A stretch of DNA of 64,000 bases, from positions 2,914,001 to 2,978,000 of the forward strand of contig NZ_LN868938.1 in assembly GCF_001182745.1 (NCBI RefSeq), written 5' to 3'. Positions 1-9,266 of this stretch are shown piece after piece. Positions within the stretch are counted from its first letter, which is position 1. Each line of letters opens with the position of its first letter. The position numbers and the translations under genes are program-made. The notes under the pieces are model-generated. The model saw only the letters and a program-made list of their open reading frames with translations, made no database searches and had not been told where the DNA came from. This DNA is from Nocardia farcinica (lineage in GTDB: Bacteria; Actinomycetota; Actinomycetes; Mycobacteriales; Mycobacteriaceae).

Positions 1-3000
1 GCACCAGGGTGACCCGCTTGGACCAGGACTTCTCCGACCGCCACTTGGCGATGACCGCGTCCAGCGCGGCCTTGGACTCGCCGTAGGCGCCGTCGCCGCC
101 GAACATGCCCCGGTTGGGCGAGCCCGGCAGCACCACGTGCAGCGAGGCGTCGACGTCGTGGTCGGCGCCGAGCTGGGACAGCCCGCCGATCAGCCGCTCG
201 ACCGACCACAGCAGCACGCGCATCTCCAGCTCGGCGCGCGCGCCCGCGTCGGCGAGGTCACCGGCCACCCGCGGCGCCGCGAACGGCAGCAGCAGGGTGG
301 GCGTCATGGCGTCCTTGATCTTGATCTTGGCGCCGCCCGCGTTGTCGACCTGCTCGCTGCCGACCCATTCGATGAGCGCGTCGACGTCCTGGTAGGAGGC
401 CATGTTCGCCGGCAGCACCCACAGCGCGGCGCCCGCGCGGGCGTGCTCGCGGTAGAGCTGCTTGTAGAAGCCCAGCCGCTCGTCGTTCAGGCTCGAGGTG
501 GTGACCACCACGGTCGCGCCGCCGCCGAGCAGCCGCCCGGTGACCGCCGCCGCGATGGAACCCTTGCTGGCGCCGGTGATCACGGCGACGTCGCCGGACC
601 ACTGCCCCGGCTCCTCGGTCTGCCGCGCCGCCTCGGCGATGCGCTCGTAGAGGCCGGCCAGCACGGAACGTGCCTCGCCCTTGGCGCGCTCGCGCCACCA
701 ATCCGCCTGCGCGGCAACGGCGTCGCCCGACCCGAGGAAGCCGTCGACCTGCTGCGCGGCCGCGGCGGCGTCGTCGATGAGCCACAGCCGGGCCAGATCC
801 TCGCGGGCGCTGGCCCAGCGGTCGTCGATCAGCACGGCCTTGCGGGCGTCGAACGCCGGGGCCACCATCCGCGGCCAATCCGCACCGAGTTCGGCGGAGA
901 CCAGGTCGACCAGCGAGTCGTCGGTCGCCTCCGGCGCCGAGGCGCGATCGCCCAGCCCCAGATGCTCGAGAATGACCCGCGCCGCCGAGGCGAGCACGCC
1001 GTCACGGCCGGTGATCTGCTCGGTGAACTCGCCGAGCGCGGCCGCGTCGACGGTCGCGCCGCCGCCCCCGCCGCTCGCGGGCAGCGTCACGCTGATACCG
1101 CGCCGGGCGGCCACGGCCTGCACGGCGGCGTCGATGGCGGCATCCACCGCGGCGCCGTCGTTGAGCGGGCCGGACACCAGGCCACCCAGGTCGCCGCCGC
1201 GCACGCTGGCGCCCTCGCGGGTGCCCAGCGAGACCTCCGCGGTGACATGACTGGCCCAGCCGTCACCGAGCTCCCAGACCTTCTTCACGCGCTCGGCGAT
1301 GGCGGCGGGCCGCTTGCCGGACGGGCCGAAGACCTTGCGCAGGTGATCGCCGATGGCGTCGGAGAGCACCGAACCGAACGGCTTGTAGGTGCGGGCGAGG
1401 CGGTCGACGGTGGCCGACAGCGCGCCCATGTCCGCGTCGGCGGCACCGTCGATGGCGCCGAGCGAGAGCTCCGAGCCGAGGTCGACCAGCAGCTGGTTGC
1501 GCCGCGAGGACACGCCGTCGCACAGGCCCTCGATGGTGTCCACCGGGCCGATCTGATCCAGCCGCAGCTTCGTCCACAGGGCGATGAGCACCCGGGTGGC
1601 GTCGGCGGCGGTGAAGGCGATGTCGTCGGGGCGCGGGCCGCCCGAGCCGGCGACCGGGGCGGGCGCCGCGACGGGCGCGGCCTGCTCGGCGGCCGGAGCG
1701 GCGCTCGCGGCCGGGGTCTCCGCCGGCTCGTCGACCGGCGCGGGATCGGTGTCGGTGGAGTAGACGATCGCGGCTTCGCGCTCGATGTTGAGCACCTCGA
1801 CGGTGGCCGAGCCGAAGGCGGGCAGCTTCAGCGTCTGGCTGGCCAGGTTCGCCACGGTCGGGGTCGCGCCGAGGCCGATCTCGACGAACCGCTCGACGCC
1901 GAGACCGCCGTGCGCGGTGTCGGTGAACAGCAGGTCCTGGGTCTCGATCCAGCGCACCGGGCTGGCGAACTGCCAGGCCAGCAGCTCGATGAGCACCACA
2001 CGGCACAGCTCGGTCGGCCGCGCCGCCCAGGAGTCGAAGTCCGCGAGCACCGCGGCCAGCGGCTCCGAGGGCACCAGATCGGCGATCTCGGCGACGAATT
2101 CGCGCTCCAGCGAGAACGGCTTGGGCACCAGGTTCGGGATGTAGCGCCCGACCAGCACCTCCGGGTGCAGGTCCTGCGGCAGCAGCTGCTCGAGCTTGGA
2201 CCGGAACTCCGGCACGCCCTTGCGCAGCACGGTGGAGTGGAACGGCACGTCGATGCCGGGCACCAGCACGAAGGCCCGCTTGCCGCCGAATTCGGCCCGG
2301 CGGCGGTCGATTTCGGCCTCGAGCGCCTCCAGGCCCGCGACCGTGCCCGCGATGGCGTACTGGGAGCCGCGCAGGTTGAGGTTCACCACCTCGAGGAATT
2401 CGCCGGTCTGCTCGGCGATGCCCTGCACGAAGCCGACCACCTCGTCGTCGGGCAGCCCGATCTGCGAGGGGCGGATGGCGGCCATGCGGTAGTTGCTGCG
2501 GCCCTGGGCATCCCGGGGCACCAGCGCGTGCATCGCCGAGCCGCGCTGGAACACCACCTCGAGCACCGCCTCGAGCGGCAGCACGCCCGCCACGGCGGCC
2601 AGCGCGTTGTACTCACCCACCGAGTGCCCGGCCAGCATGGCGCCCTCCACGAAGGCGCCCGCCTCGCGCAGTTCCGCGACCTGCGCGACGCCGAGGGTGG
2701 CCATCGCGACCTGGGTGAACTGGGTCAGGTGCAGCACGCCGTCCGGGTGCCGGTGCTCGACGCCGCGCGCCTTGAGGTAGGTCGGGTTGTCGCGCACCAC
2801 GGCCAGGATGGAGAAGCCCAGTGCCTCGCGGGTGTGCTTGTCGGCGCGGTCCCAGATCTCCTTGGCGGCCTTGGAGCGGGTGCGGGCGTCCAGGCCCATG
2901 CCCTTGCGCTGGATGCCCTGGCCGGGGAAGGCGTAGACGGTCTTGGGCGCGCGGGTGCGGCCGGTCGCCGTCATCACCAGATCACCGCCGGTGCGGCAGG

Positions 3001-6000
3001 AGACCTCGACGATCTCGCTGCCCGCGTCCACCGCGACGCGCTCGACGCGCACGTCGATCTCGGCGCCGGGGCGGACCATGCCCAGGAAGCGGGTGGTCCA
3101 CGCGGTCAACGTGCGTGCGGGCACGGACGCGCTCGGGTCCACCGCGGAGACGGCGTGCTGGGCGGCGGCCGACAGCCACATCCCGTGCACGATCGGCCCG
3201 CCGAGCCCGGCCAGCTTCGCGGCGTTGTCGCTGGTGTGGATCGGGTTGTGGTCGCCGGAGACCGCGGCGAAGGCGTGCATCGCGCGCGGAGCGACCAGCG
3301 TGACGTCACGGCGGCGGCGACGCGGGGTGTCCACCGCATCGGCGGCGGTGCCCGCGGCCCGCGGCGGATCCGACAGCTCGCCCGCGCCGTTGCGGCCGCG
3401 GATCGCGAACCGTTCGGTCAGCTTCGCCAGCGGCACCACGTCCAGGCCCTGATCGCGCATCTCGCCGACGGTGACGGCGACCTCGACCACGCGGCCCATG
3501 TCGGTGTCCACCACCGAGGTCGACTCGGCGCGCACCACCAGGATGCTGGTCTGGTCCGGCAGCTCGCGCAGCAGCTCGATCTGGTGATCGAGGTGCACCA
3601 GGTCGAGCATGCCCTCGATGACCGAGCGCGCGTCGCCGGTGCGGGTGGCGCCGAGCACCGCGAACACCGCGGGCCAGCAGGCGCCGACGAGCACGTCCGG
3701 CACGGTGCGGCCGAGCGTGCTCAGGCCCGCGGGCAGACCGGAGCCGGTGACACCGGCGTGGTCGGCGATGAGGTCCGGCGTCCAGGCGAGGTTCACGTGC
3801 GCGACATTGCCCTTCACCTCGGGCAGCGACTGCCCGGCGGCGACGGCGAGCAGCGCGGCCATCGCGGTCTCGGCGTCGTCCTCGGTGATCACCGGGGCGC
3901 CGCCGTTGTAGACCGAGACCGGCACGGTGATCCGGATCCGCACGGCGTCGCGGCCGAGCAGCGGCACGGTCAGCTCGACGTAGGAGTTCTCCGGCTCCGG
4001 GCCGGTGGCCTCGACCAGGGTGGCGCCGGTGCGCGGGTGCACCGCGCCCTTGCCGTCCACGGCCCAGTCGGCGAGGTCGCCGAGACGGTGCACCGGGTTG
4101 ACGGTGGTGCGCCCGGCCCATTCCACGTCGGGGGCGGCGAGCACGGCATCGATCGGGCCGCTGGTGACGCCCGCGACGCGGCGCGCGTCGACCGGGGCGG
4201 GCACCACGCCGTCCCGCACCAGGGCGTAGGCGGTGTCCTGCTCGAAACGGTCGAGGAGTTCACCGACCGGCTCGTCCACGCGGGTGATGCCCGCGACCGA
4301 GACGGTGCCCGGGATGACGCACACCTGGTCGGCCGAGTAGCGCGGATCGTGCGCCTGCCACAGCGAATCCGAGCGCCACCAGCGGCGCACGTCGGCGTCG
4401 ACGACCGGCACGAAATTGACCGGCTTGCCCGGGGTCTTGCACAGCGAGACGAAGAACGGCACGTCGGCGGGGTGCAGCAGGGTCTGCTCGGCGGACGGGT
4501 ACTGCTTCTTCAGGGTGCAGATCGCGGCGACCGGGTCCTCGAAGGCCTGGTCGTCGGCGAACAGCGTCGGGATCTCGCCGCGGTCGGCCGGGTGCAGGCG
4601 GGATTCGGTGCGCCGCACCATCTCCGCGAACCGGTCGCGCCAGGTGATGTCCAGCCACACCGAGCGGGTGGCGTCGAGGATGGCCTCGCCGATGTCGCTG
4701 CCGCAGTCGAAGTCCTTGCGCCGGTCCAGGCCGACGGCCAGCTCGACGTAACGCTCCAGCCACTCCAGGTAGGTCATGGTGGCCACGTCGCCGAAATACG
4801 GCTTGGCGGTGGCGTTCAGCGCCGCGATGATCTCCTCGCGGCGGGCGGCGACGGCCTCGGCGTCACCGGCGACCTCGTCGAGCAGCCTGCCGGTGCGCGA
4901 GGCGGCGTTGTCGATCTCGTGGATGTCGGCGCCCAGCTGGCTGCGGCCCGAGGCCATGCCGCCGGAGGCGGTGCCCGCACCGACCCAGTCGGGGGTGCCG
5001 GGGGTGTCGACCAGCAGTTGCTTGACCTCGGGCGCGGTGGTGGCCTCCAGGGTCGCCATCGCCGCGGTGCCGACGAGCACGCCGTCCAGCGGCATCACCG
5101 GGTAACCGTGCGACACCGACCACTGCCCGGTCAGGTATTCGCGCGCCCGCTCCGGGGTGCCGATGCCGCCGCCGACGCAGACCACTACGTTGTCGCGGTT
5201 GCGCAGTTCGGCGTAGGTCTCGAGCAGCAGGTCGTCCAGGTCCTCCCAGGAGTGGTGGCCGCCGGCCTTGCCGCCCTCGATGTGCATGATGACCGGGTAG
5301 TCCGGCACCTCGTCGGCGATGCGGAGCACGGCGCGGATCTGCGCGACCGTGCCCGGCTTGAACGCCACGTGGGTGATGCCGACCTCGGTGAGCTCCTGGA
5401 TCAGCGCGACGGCTTCCTCCAGTTCGGGGATGCCCGCGGTGACCACGACGCCGTCGAACGGGGCGCCCGCGGCGCGCGCCTTCTGCACCAGCCGCTTGCC
5501 GCCCAGCTGCAGCTTCCACAGGTAGGGGTCGAGGAACAGCGAGTTGAACTGCACCGAGCGACCCGGGTGCAGCAGTGTCTTCAGCTCGGCCACCCGGTCG
5601 GCGAAGATCTGCTCGGTCACCTGGCCGCCACCGGCCAGCTCCGCCCAGTGCCCCGCATTGGCCGCGGCGGCAACGATTTTCGCGTCGACGGTGGTCGGCG
5701 TCATGCCCGCGAGCAGGATCGGCGAGCGGCCGGTGAGCCGGGTGAAAGCGGTCTCCACCACGATGCGGCCGTTGGGCAGGCGCACCGGCTTGGGGGCGTA
5801 ATCGGCCCAGGGGCGCGCCAGTTCGGGCGCCGCGCCCGGGGTGAGCAGGCTGCGCTGGCCCGCCCGGGTGGCGGCCGCGACGATGCCGACGCCGCTGCCC
5901 TTGAGCGTGCCCGCCGTGACGCGGGTCAGCAGGTCGCCGGGCCCGAGGTCGAGGATCCACTGCGCGCCCGCGGCGACGGTGGCGTCCACCGTGCCCACCC

Positions 6001-7018
6001 AGTCGATCGGATCGACCAGGATCTCCTGCGCCAGCCGGCCCGCCAGCTCGGCGTCCAGGCCGCACTGGGTCGCCCAGCCGCCGACCAGCTCGACGGTCTC
6101 GGCCAGCGCCGGGTGATGGAAGGCGACGTCGACCAGCAGGTCCTCGAAGACCGGGGCGAACACCGCGCCGCCGCGCGCCTTCTTCTCCCGCTCGCGGGTC
6201 TGCTCGTCGGTGATCTGCGCGCACCGCCGGCGCACCCGATCCAGCTGCGCCGGAGTGCCCGACAGCACCACGCGCCTGCGCCCGTTGCGGATCGAGATGA
6301 CCGCGGCGGCGGCGGGATCCACGCCCGCGCCGACCTCCTCGACCACCGCACGCAACTGCTCGGGATCGACATTGGACACCGCGACCATCGGCGAACGCTC
6401 ACCCACCGGCATCAGCCCGCGGCGCCGGGCCACCAGTCCCGCGGCGGCGCCGATCATCTGCGCGATGGCCAGCAGTTCGGCGTCGCGGGCGCCCGCGCCC
6501 TGCAGCGCCGACGCGGCCAGCAGACCCTGCGAATGCCCGATGACGGCGACCGGCGCATGCTCGGCCGGGTCCAGCCCCTGCAACTTCAGCGCGCGCAGCG
6601 CGGCCAGCTGGGTCAGCAGCACGCCCGGCATCGACACCGCCGCCGACCGCAGCACGTCCTCGCTCGGCGCGGCCGAGGGCTCGTCGGCGTCGGGGTCGGC
6701 CAGCTCGTCCTCGAGCATCCAGGCGACCGGATCGAACCCGACCGGCCGCACCACCAGCAGTTGGCGCGCAACGGGTTCCAGTAGCGCGGCGGCCTCGTTG
6801 ACCAGCGCGGTCAGCTCCGGCTCCAGCGCGCTGTCGCGGCCGATCTCCTCGAGTTCGCTGAGCCACCGCGCGCCCTGCCCCCCGAAGGCCAGCGCGTACG
6901 GAGTGCCGTTCAGCAAACGATCCAGCAGCGGCGACCGCCCGGCGGCCGCGCCTTTCCCGGCCCTGACCACCTTCGCGCTCGCTCCGGCTCCGGTCTCGGT
7001 GCTCTCGTTGATCGTCAA
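1..7018 (-). CDS. fas: Type I multifunctional fatty acid synthase, 3' end cut by window
   Basis: Cytosolic FAS-I making C16-C26 acyl-CoAs, which in this group also feed mycolic acids. The frame is open from a TTG at 7018 to the left edge (2339 codons seen; the family is about 3,100 residues). The start is chosen because purine-rich AAGGAAG lies about 9 bases upstream and the translation begins LTINESTETG. Domains seen in order: acetyltransferase (GHSQG near residue 160), FMN enoyl reductase (LAGMTPTTVDAKIV near 435; GGGIGTPERA), MaoC-like dehydratase (GDHNPIHTSDNAAKLAG near 1260), malonyl/palmitoyl transferase (AGHSVGEYNALAA near 1465), an Ala/Pro linker, the ACP region (near 1800-1840) and ketoreductase (ITGASKGSIAAAVTG near 2140). 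The ketosynthase lies off the window. This matches the single-chain mycobacterial order. Long open frames on the other strand are composition shadows. Confidence 0.95.
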   Translation of the reverse strand, partial: MTINESTETGAGASAKVVRAGKGAAAGRSPLLDRLLNGTPYALAFGGQGARWLSELEEIGRDSALEPELTALVNEAAALLEPVARQLLVVRPVGFDPVAWMLEDELADPDADEPSAAPSEDVLRSAAVSMPGVLLTQLAALRALKLQGLDPAEHAPVAVIGHSQGLLAASALQGAGARDAELLAIAQMIGAAAGLVARRRGLMPVGERSPMVAVSNVDPEQLRAVVEEVGAGVDPAAAAVISIRNGRRRVVLSGTPAQLDRVRRRCAQITDEQTREREKKARGGAVFAPVFEDLLVDVAFHHPALAETVELVGGWATQCGLDAELAGRLAQEILVDPIDWVGTVDATVAAGAQWILDLGPGDLLTRVTAGTLKGSGVGIVAAATRAGQRSLLTPGAAPELARPWADYAPKPVRLPNGRIVVETAFTRLTGRSPILLAGMTPTTVDAKIVAAAANAGHWAELAGGGQVTEQIFADRVAELKTLLHPGRSVQFNSLFLDPYLWKLQLGGKRLVQKARAAGAPFDGVVVTAGIPELEEAVALIQELTEVGITHVAFKPGTVAQIRAVLRIADEVPDYPVIMHIEGGKAGGHHSWEDLDDLLLETYAELRNRDNVVVCVGGGIGTPERAREYLTGQWSVSHGYPVMPLDGVLVGTAAMATLEATTAPEVKQLLVDTPGTPDWVGAGTASGGMASGRSQLGADIHEIDNAASRTGRLLDEVAGDAEAVAARREEIIAALNATAKPYFGDVATMTYLEWLERYVELAVGLDRRKDFDCGSDIGEAILDATRSVWLDITWRDRFAEMVRRTESRLHPADRGEIPTLFADDQAFEDPVAAICTLKKQYPSAEQTLLHPADVPFFVSLCKTPGKPVNFVPVVDADVRRWWRSDSLWQAHDPRYSADQVCVIPGTVSVAGITRVDEPVGELLDRFEQDTAYALVRDGVVPAPVDARRVAGVTSGPIDAVLAAPDVEWAGRTTVNPVHRLGDLADWAVDGKGAVHPRTGATLVEATGPEPENSYVELTVPLLGRDAVRIRITVPVSVYNGGAPVITEDDAETAMAALLAVAAGQSLPEVKGNVAHVNLAWTPDLIADHAGVTGSGLPAGLSTLGRTVPDVLVGACWPAVFAVLGATRTGDARSVIEGMLDLVHLDHQIELLRELPDQTSILVVRAESTSVVDTDMGRVVEVAVTVGEMRDQGLDVVPLAKLTERFAIRGRNGAGELSDPPRAAGTAADAVDTPRRRRRDVTLVAPRAMHAFAAVSGDHNPIHTSDNAAKLAGLGGPIVHGMWLSAAAQHAVSAVDPSASVPARTLTAWTTRFLGMVRPGAEIDVRVERVAVDAGSEIVEVSCRTGGDLVMTATGRTRAPKTVYAFPGQGIQRKGMGLDARTRSKAAKEIWDRADKHTREALGFSILAVVRDNPTYLKARGVEHRHPDGVLHLTQFTQVAMATLGVAQVAELREAGAFVEGAMLAGHSVGEYNALAAVAGVLPLEAVLEVVFQRGSAMHALVPRDAQGRSNYRMAAIRPSQIGLPDDEVVGFVQGIAEQTGEFLEVVNLNLRGSQYAIAGTVAGLEALEAEIDRRRAEFGGKRAFVLVPGIDVPFHSTVLRKGVPEFRSKLEQLLPQDLHPEVLVGRYIPNLVPKPFSLEREFVAEIADLVPSEPLAAVLADFDSWAARPTELCRVVLIELLAWQFASPVRWIETQDLLFTDTAHGGLGVERFVEIGLGATPTVANLASQTLKLPAFGSATVEVLNIEREAAIVYSTDTDPAPVDEPAETPAASAAPAAEQAAPVAAPAPVAGSGGPRPDDIAFTAADATRVLIALWTKLRLDQIGPVDTIEGLCDGVSSRRNQLLVDLGSELSLGAIDGAADADMGALSATVDRLARTYKPFGSVLSDAIGDHLRKVFGPSGKRPAAIAERVKKVWELGDGWASHVTAEVSLGTREGASVRGGDLGGLVSGPLNDGAAVDAAIDAAVQAVAARRGISVTLPASGGGGGATVDAAALGEFTEQITGRDGVLASAARVILEHLGLGDRASAPEATDDSLVDLVSAELGADWPRMVAPAFDARKAVLIDDRWASAREDLARLWLIDDAAAAAQQVDGFLGSGDAVAAQADWWRERAKGEARSVLAGLYERIAEAARQTEEPGQWSGDVAVITGASKGSIAAAVTGRLLGGGATVVVTTSSLNDERLGFYKQLYREHARAGAALWVLPANMASYQDVDALIEWVGSEQVDNAGGAKIKIKDAMTPTLLLPFAAPRVAGDLADAGARAELEMRVLLWSVERLIGGLSQLGADHDVDASLHVVLPGSPNRGMFGGDGAYGESKAALDAVIAKWRSEKSWSKRVTLV

Positions 7019-7126
7019 GACGCTTCGACTTCCTTCTCCTGGCGACACGCCCTCGTGGACACGCCGCTCGCTCGGGTGCGCGGGCATTCGTCGACCGCTA
7101 GGCCTGATAGGGGCGAGGATTCCACA

Positions 7127-7152
7127 GAATCATGAGGAAATCCTCACGTTTG
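7127..7152. promoter_or_regulatory. Degenerate third copy of the fas upstream inverted repeat
   Basis: Left half GAATCATGA and right half TCACGTTTG resemble, with mismatches, the two better repeats at 7210-7234 and 7269-7292 (CAAACATGA...TCATGTTTG). The spacer is 8 instead of 7. It lies downstream of the proposed fas promoter, so protein bound here could affect elongation or be a weak auxiliary site. Assignment to a FasR-like TetR regulator is inference. Confidence 0.45.
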
Positions 7153-7183
7153 CCCGCCACCCCCGGCCCTACCCCGCAGTATT

Positions 7184-7212
7184 TCTGTACGTCCGTACCA
7201 GAACTGCGCCAA
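7184..7212 (-). promoter_or_regulatory. Candidate fas promoter (-35 TTGGCG, 17 nt, -10 TACAGA)
   Basis: On the minus strand TTGGCG (7207-7212) and TACAGA (7184-7189) are separated by exactly 17 bases. The -35 hexamer overlaps the end of the inverted repeat at 7210-7234, the position expected for an activator that touches RNA polymerase. It would give a leader of about 160 bases before the TTG start. The hexamers match consensus only moderately. Confidence 0.4.
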
Positions 7213-7234
7213 ACATGACCCTCCCTCATGTTTG
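7210..7234. promoter_or_regulatory. Perfect inverted repeat, candidate FasR-type operator
   Basis: CAAACATGA (7210-7218), a 7-base spacer, then TCATGTTTG (7226-7234): a perfect 9-bp dyad. A close second copy sits 59 bases upstream relative to fas. In mycobacteria the TetR-family activator FasR is known to bind several conserved operators in the fas promoter; the equivalence here is inferred from position and number, not from a compared consensus. Confidence 0.6.
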
Positions 7235-7268
7235 AACGCCCTGCTGAAGCCCGTTACCGCGACACACA

Positions 7269-7292
7269 CAAACATGAGCGTTCCTCATATTG
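7269..7292. promoter_or_regulatory. Second inverted repeat of the fas upstream region
   Basis: CAAACATGA (7269-7277), 7-base spacer, TCATATTG (7285-7292). The left arm is identical to the 7210 repeat and the spacing is the same; the right arm has diverged. It lies on the far side of the 7210 repeat from fas and about 115 bases before tRNA-Leu. Confidence 0.55.
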
Positions 7293-7406
7293 CGCGTTAC
7301 CCAATCGTTATAATCCCAGGTAGGGTTACCGGCGAGTACGACACTCGCCACACTCACTTCTGGAACGCAGCGAAGGCCGGTAGAGTTTGCACGGTCGTAC
7401 CACCAA

Positions 7407-7488
7407 GCGCGAGTGGCGAAATTGGCAGACGCGCCAGATTTAGGTTCTGGTGTCCACGGACGTGGGGGTTCAAGTCCCCCCTCGCGCA
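7407..7488 (+). tRNA. tRNA-Leu (anticodon UAG)
   Basis: Acceptor stem GCGCGAG (7407-7413) pairs with CTCGCGC (7481-7487), with discriminator A at 7488. The anticodon stem-loop CCAGA-TTTAGGT-TCTGG gives anticodon TAG, reading CUA/CUN leucine codons. There is a long variable arm as expected for class II tRNA-Leu, and the T arm GGGGG-TTCAAGT-CCCCC. The 3' CCA is not encoded. The gene is divergent from fas and shares its upstream region; no integrase or attachment-site duplication was seen nearby. Confidence 0.95.
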
Positions 7489-7698
7489 CAGATTCCCTTC
7501 GTTTACATCACGTCGTGAATGCTTCGCCTATGGGCGCCGGGCGGTCCGGTCACCTCCCAGACGTTCCGAGAGCTCCGGGGAACCCCGTCGACCGTTGGAC
7601 AAGGACAGCCCATCGACGCAGAACCAGTGCGCCGCAATGCGATCGATGGTCTCCAGGCCGACCGGCCGCCCCGATGGTGATCGTCCGACCGGTCCCGG

Positions 7699-9159
7699 CT
7701 AACCGGACTCTGCACCGAGCGTCGTGGCGGCGTCGGCTGTTCTCTTCGCCGGGATGAACACCGTGATGAGGACCGCCAGCACCGCCGCGGCGCCGGAGAC
7801 GAGAAACGCCACGACGAATCCCTCGCGCGAGGGCAGCCGATCCCCTGCGACGCCGACTGTCAGGTTCGCCAACACCGCGCTCATGACCGCGGCCGAGGTG
7901 GAGGTGCCGATGGCGCGCATCAGGGCGTTCAATCCGTTGGCCGCGGCGGTTTCGGTGACCGGCACGGCGCCCATGATGAGGGCGGGCATGGCGGAGTAGG
8001 CCAGGCCGACACCGGCGGCGACGGTGCAGGCGGCGAGGACGATCTGCCACACCGCGCCCGTCCACAGGGTTGCGCTCAGGTAGCCGAGGCCGAGCACCGT
8101 CGCACCCAGGGCGAGGGTCAGCTTGGGGCCGCGGGCGGCGGTGACGCGGGCGGACACCGGGGAGAGCAGCATCATCAGCAGGCCCGTCGGGGCGAGCGCG
8201 AGGCCGGCCTCGATCATCGAGAGGCCGAAGCCGTGGCCGGTCGCGGTCGGTGCCAGGAGCAGTTGCGGGAAGGTCAGCGACATGCCGTAGAGGGCGAAAC
8301 CGACCGCGATCGAGGCGAGGTTGGTGAGCAGCACGCGCGGGCGTGCCGAGACGCGCAGGTCGACCAGTGGAGCGGTGCGGCGCAGTTCGTACCAGCCCCA
8401 GAGCAGTGCCGCGACCGCGGCCAGCGCGGACAGGCCGAGGACGCGCCTGCTCGACCAGCCCCACGCGGTGCCCTTGGTGATCACGACGAGCAGGGCGACC
8501 AGGGTGACCGACAGGCCGACCGCGCCGAGGTAGTCGAACCGGGCGGGCGTGCGCACCGGTGATTCCGGTACCAGCGTGAACACCAGTACCGCGCAGACCG
8601 CGCCGAGCCCGGCCGAGGTCCAGAACAGCACGTGCCAGTGCGCGTGCTGGGCGATCACCGCGGCCAGCGGCAGGCCGACCGCGCTGCCGACACCGAAGGT
8701 CGCGCTCATCGACGCGATCGCGGAGCCGACCCGCTCCGGCGGCAGTTCGTCGCGCATGATGCTGATGCCGAGCGCGATCGCGCCGGTGGCGAAGCCCTGC
8801 AGGACGCGACCGACGATCACCGGGGCGAGCGAGGAGGCCAGCGCGCAGACCAGGGAACCGGTCACCAGCATCAGCAGGCTCACCAGCACCATGCGCCGCT
8901 TGCCGAACATGTCGCCGAGCCTGCCGCTGATCGGCATCGCCACCGCCCCGGCCAGCAACGTCGCGGTGACCACCCAGGAGGCATTGGTGGCGTCGGTGCC
9001 GAGCAGGCCGGGCAGCAGCGGGACGATCGGGATGACCAGGGTCTGCATCAGCGAAACGACGATGCCGACCGTGCCGAGCGCCGCGACCAGGACCGCGGGA
9101 CGCGGAATCCGCCGAGACTCCGCCGGCGATCCTGCGGGTCTGTCGGCGATGAGGCTCAC
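7699..9159 (-). CDS. MFS transporter, DHA2-like drug/proton antiporter
   Basis: Inner-membrane exporter of the major facilitator superfamily, about 486 residues, with some 12-14 hydrophobic segments. The loop 2-3 signature GRLGDMFGKRRMVL follows the second helix, and an 'AxxGxxxGPxxGG-like' antiporter region (FGVGSAVGLPLAAVIAQ) lies in the middle. Length and helix content fit the DHA2 drug-efflux family. I prefer the GTG at 9159 (VSLIADRPAG) over upstream codons: the upstream stretch is Pro/Ser/Arg-rich, not membrane-like, and would overlap the divergent alarmone synthetase leader. Substrate unknown. No regulator gene adjoins it. Confidence 0.85.
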   Translation of the reverse strand: MSLIADRPAGSPAESRRIPRPAVLVAALGTVGIVVSLMQTLVIPIVPLLPGLLGTDATNASWVVTATLLAGAVAMPISGRLGDMFGKRRMVLVSLLMLVTGSLVCALASSLAPVIVGRVLQGFATGAIALGISIMRDELPPERVGSAIASMSATFGVGSAVGLPLAAVIAQHAHWHVLFWTSAGLGAVCAVLVFTLVPESPVRTPARFDYLGAVGLSVTLVALLVVITKGTAWGWSSRRVLGLSALAAVAALLWGWYELRRTAPLVDLRVSARPRVLLTNLASIAVGFALYGMSLTFPQLLLAPTATGHGFGLSMIEAGLALAPTGLLMMLLSPVSARVTAARGPKLTLALGATVLGLGYLSATLWTGAVWQIVLAACTVAAGVGLAYSAMPALIMGAVPVTETAAANGLNALMRAIGTSTSAAVMSAVLANLTVGVAGDRLPSREGFVVAFLVSGAAAVLAVLITVFIPAKRTADAATTLGAESG

Positions 9160-9266
9160 GCTTGCGCACCCTACCCACGGCCGCGGCGGCGTCGAGGGGA
9201 CCGTCCTGCTCACCGGGCATCGGTGTATCACCCCACGGTGGCGGGCAAACTCCCGGCACGGGCACA

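Noticed and set aside
137..6784. Very long plus-strand open frame (2215 codons) across fas
   Set aside because: Its translation is low-complexity (His/Arg/Gly/Ala) with no motifs, typical of the strand opposite a high-GC gene; the minus frame from 7018 encodes clear FAS-I domains.
7407..7698. tRNA-Leu as a phage/island attachment site
   Set aside because: No integrase, no duplicate of the tRNA 3' end in the window, and ordinary genes on both sides.
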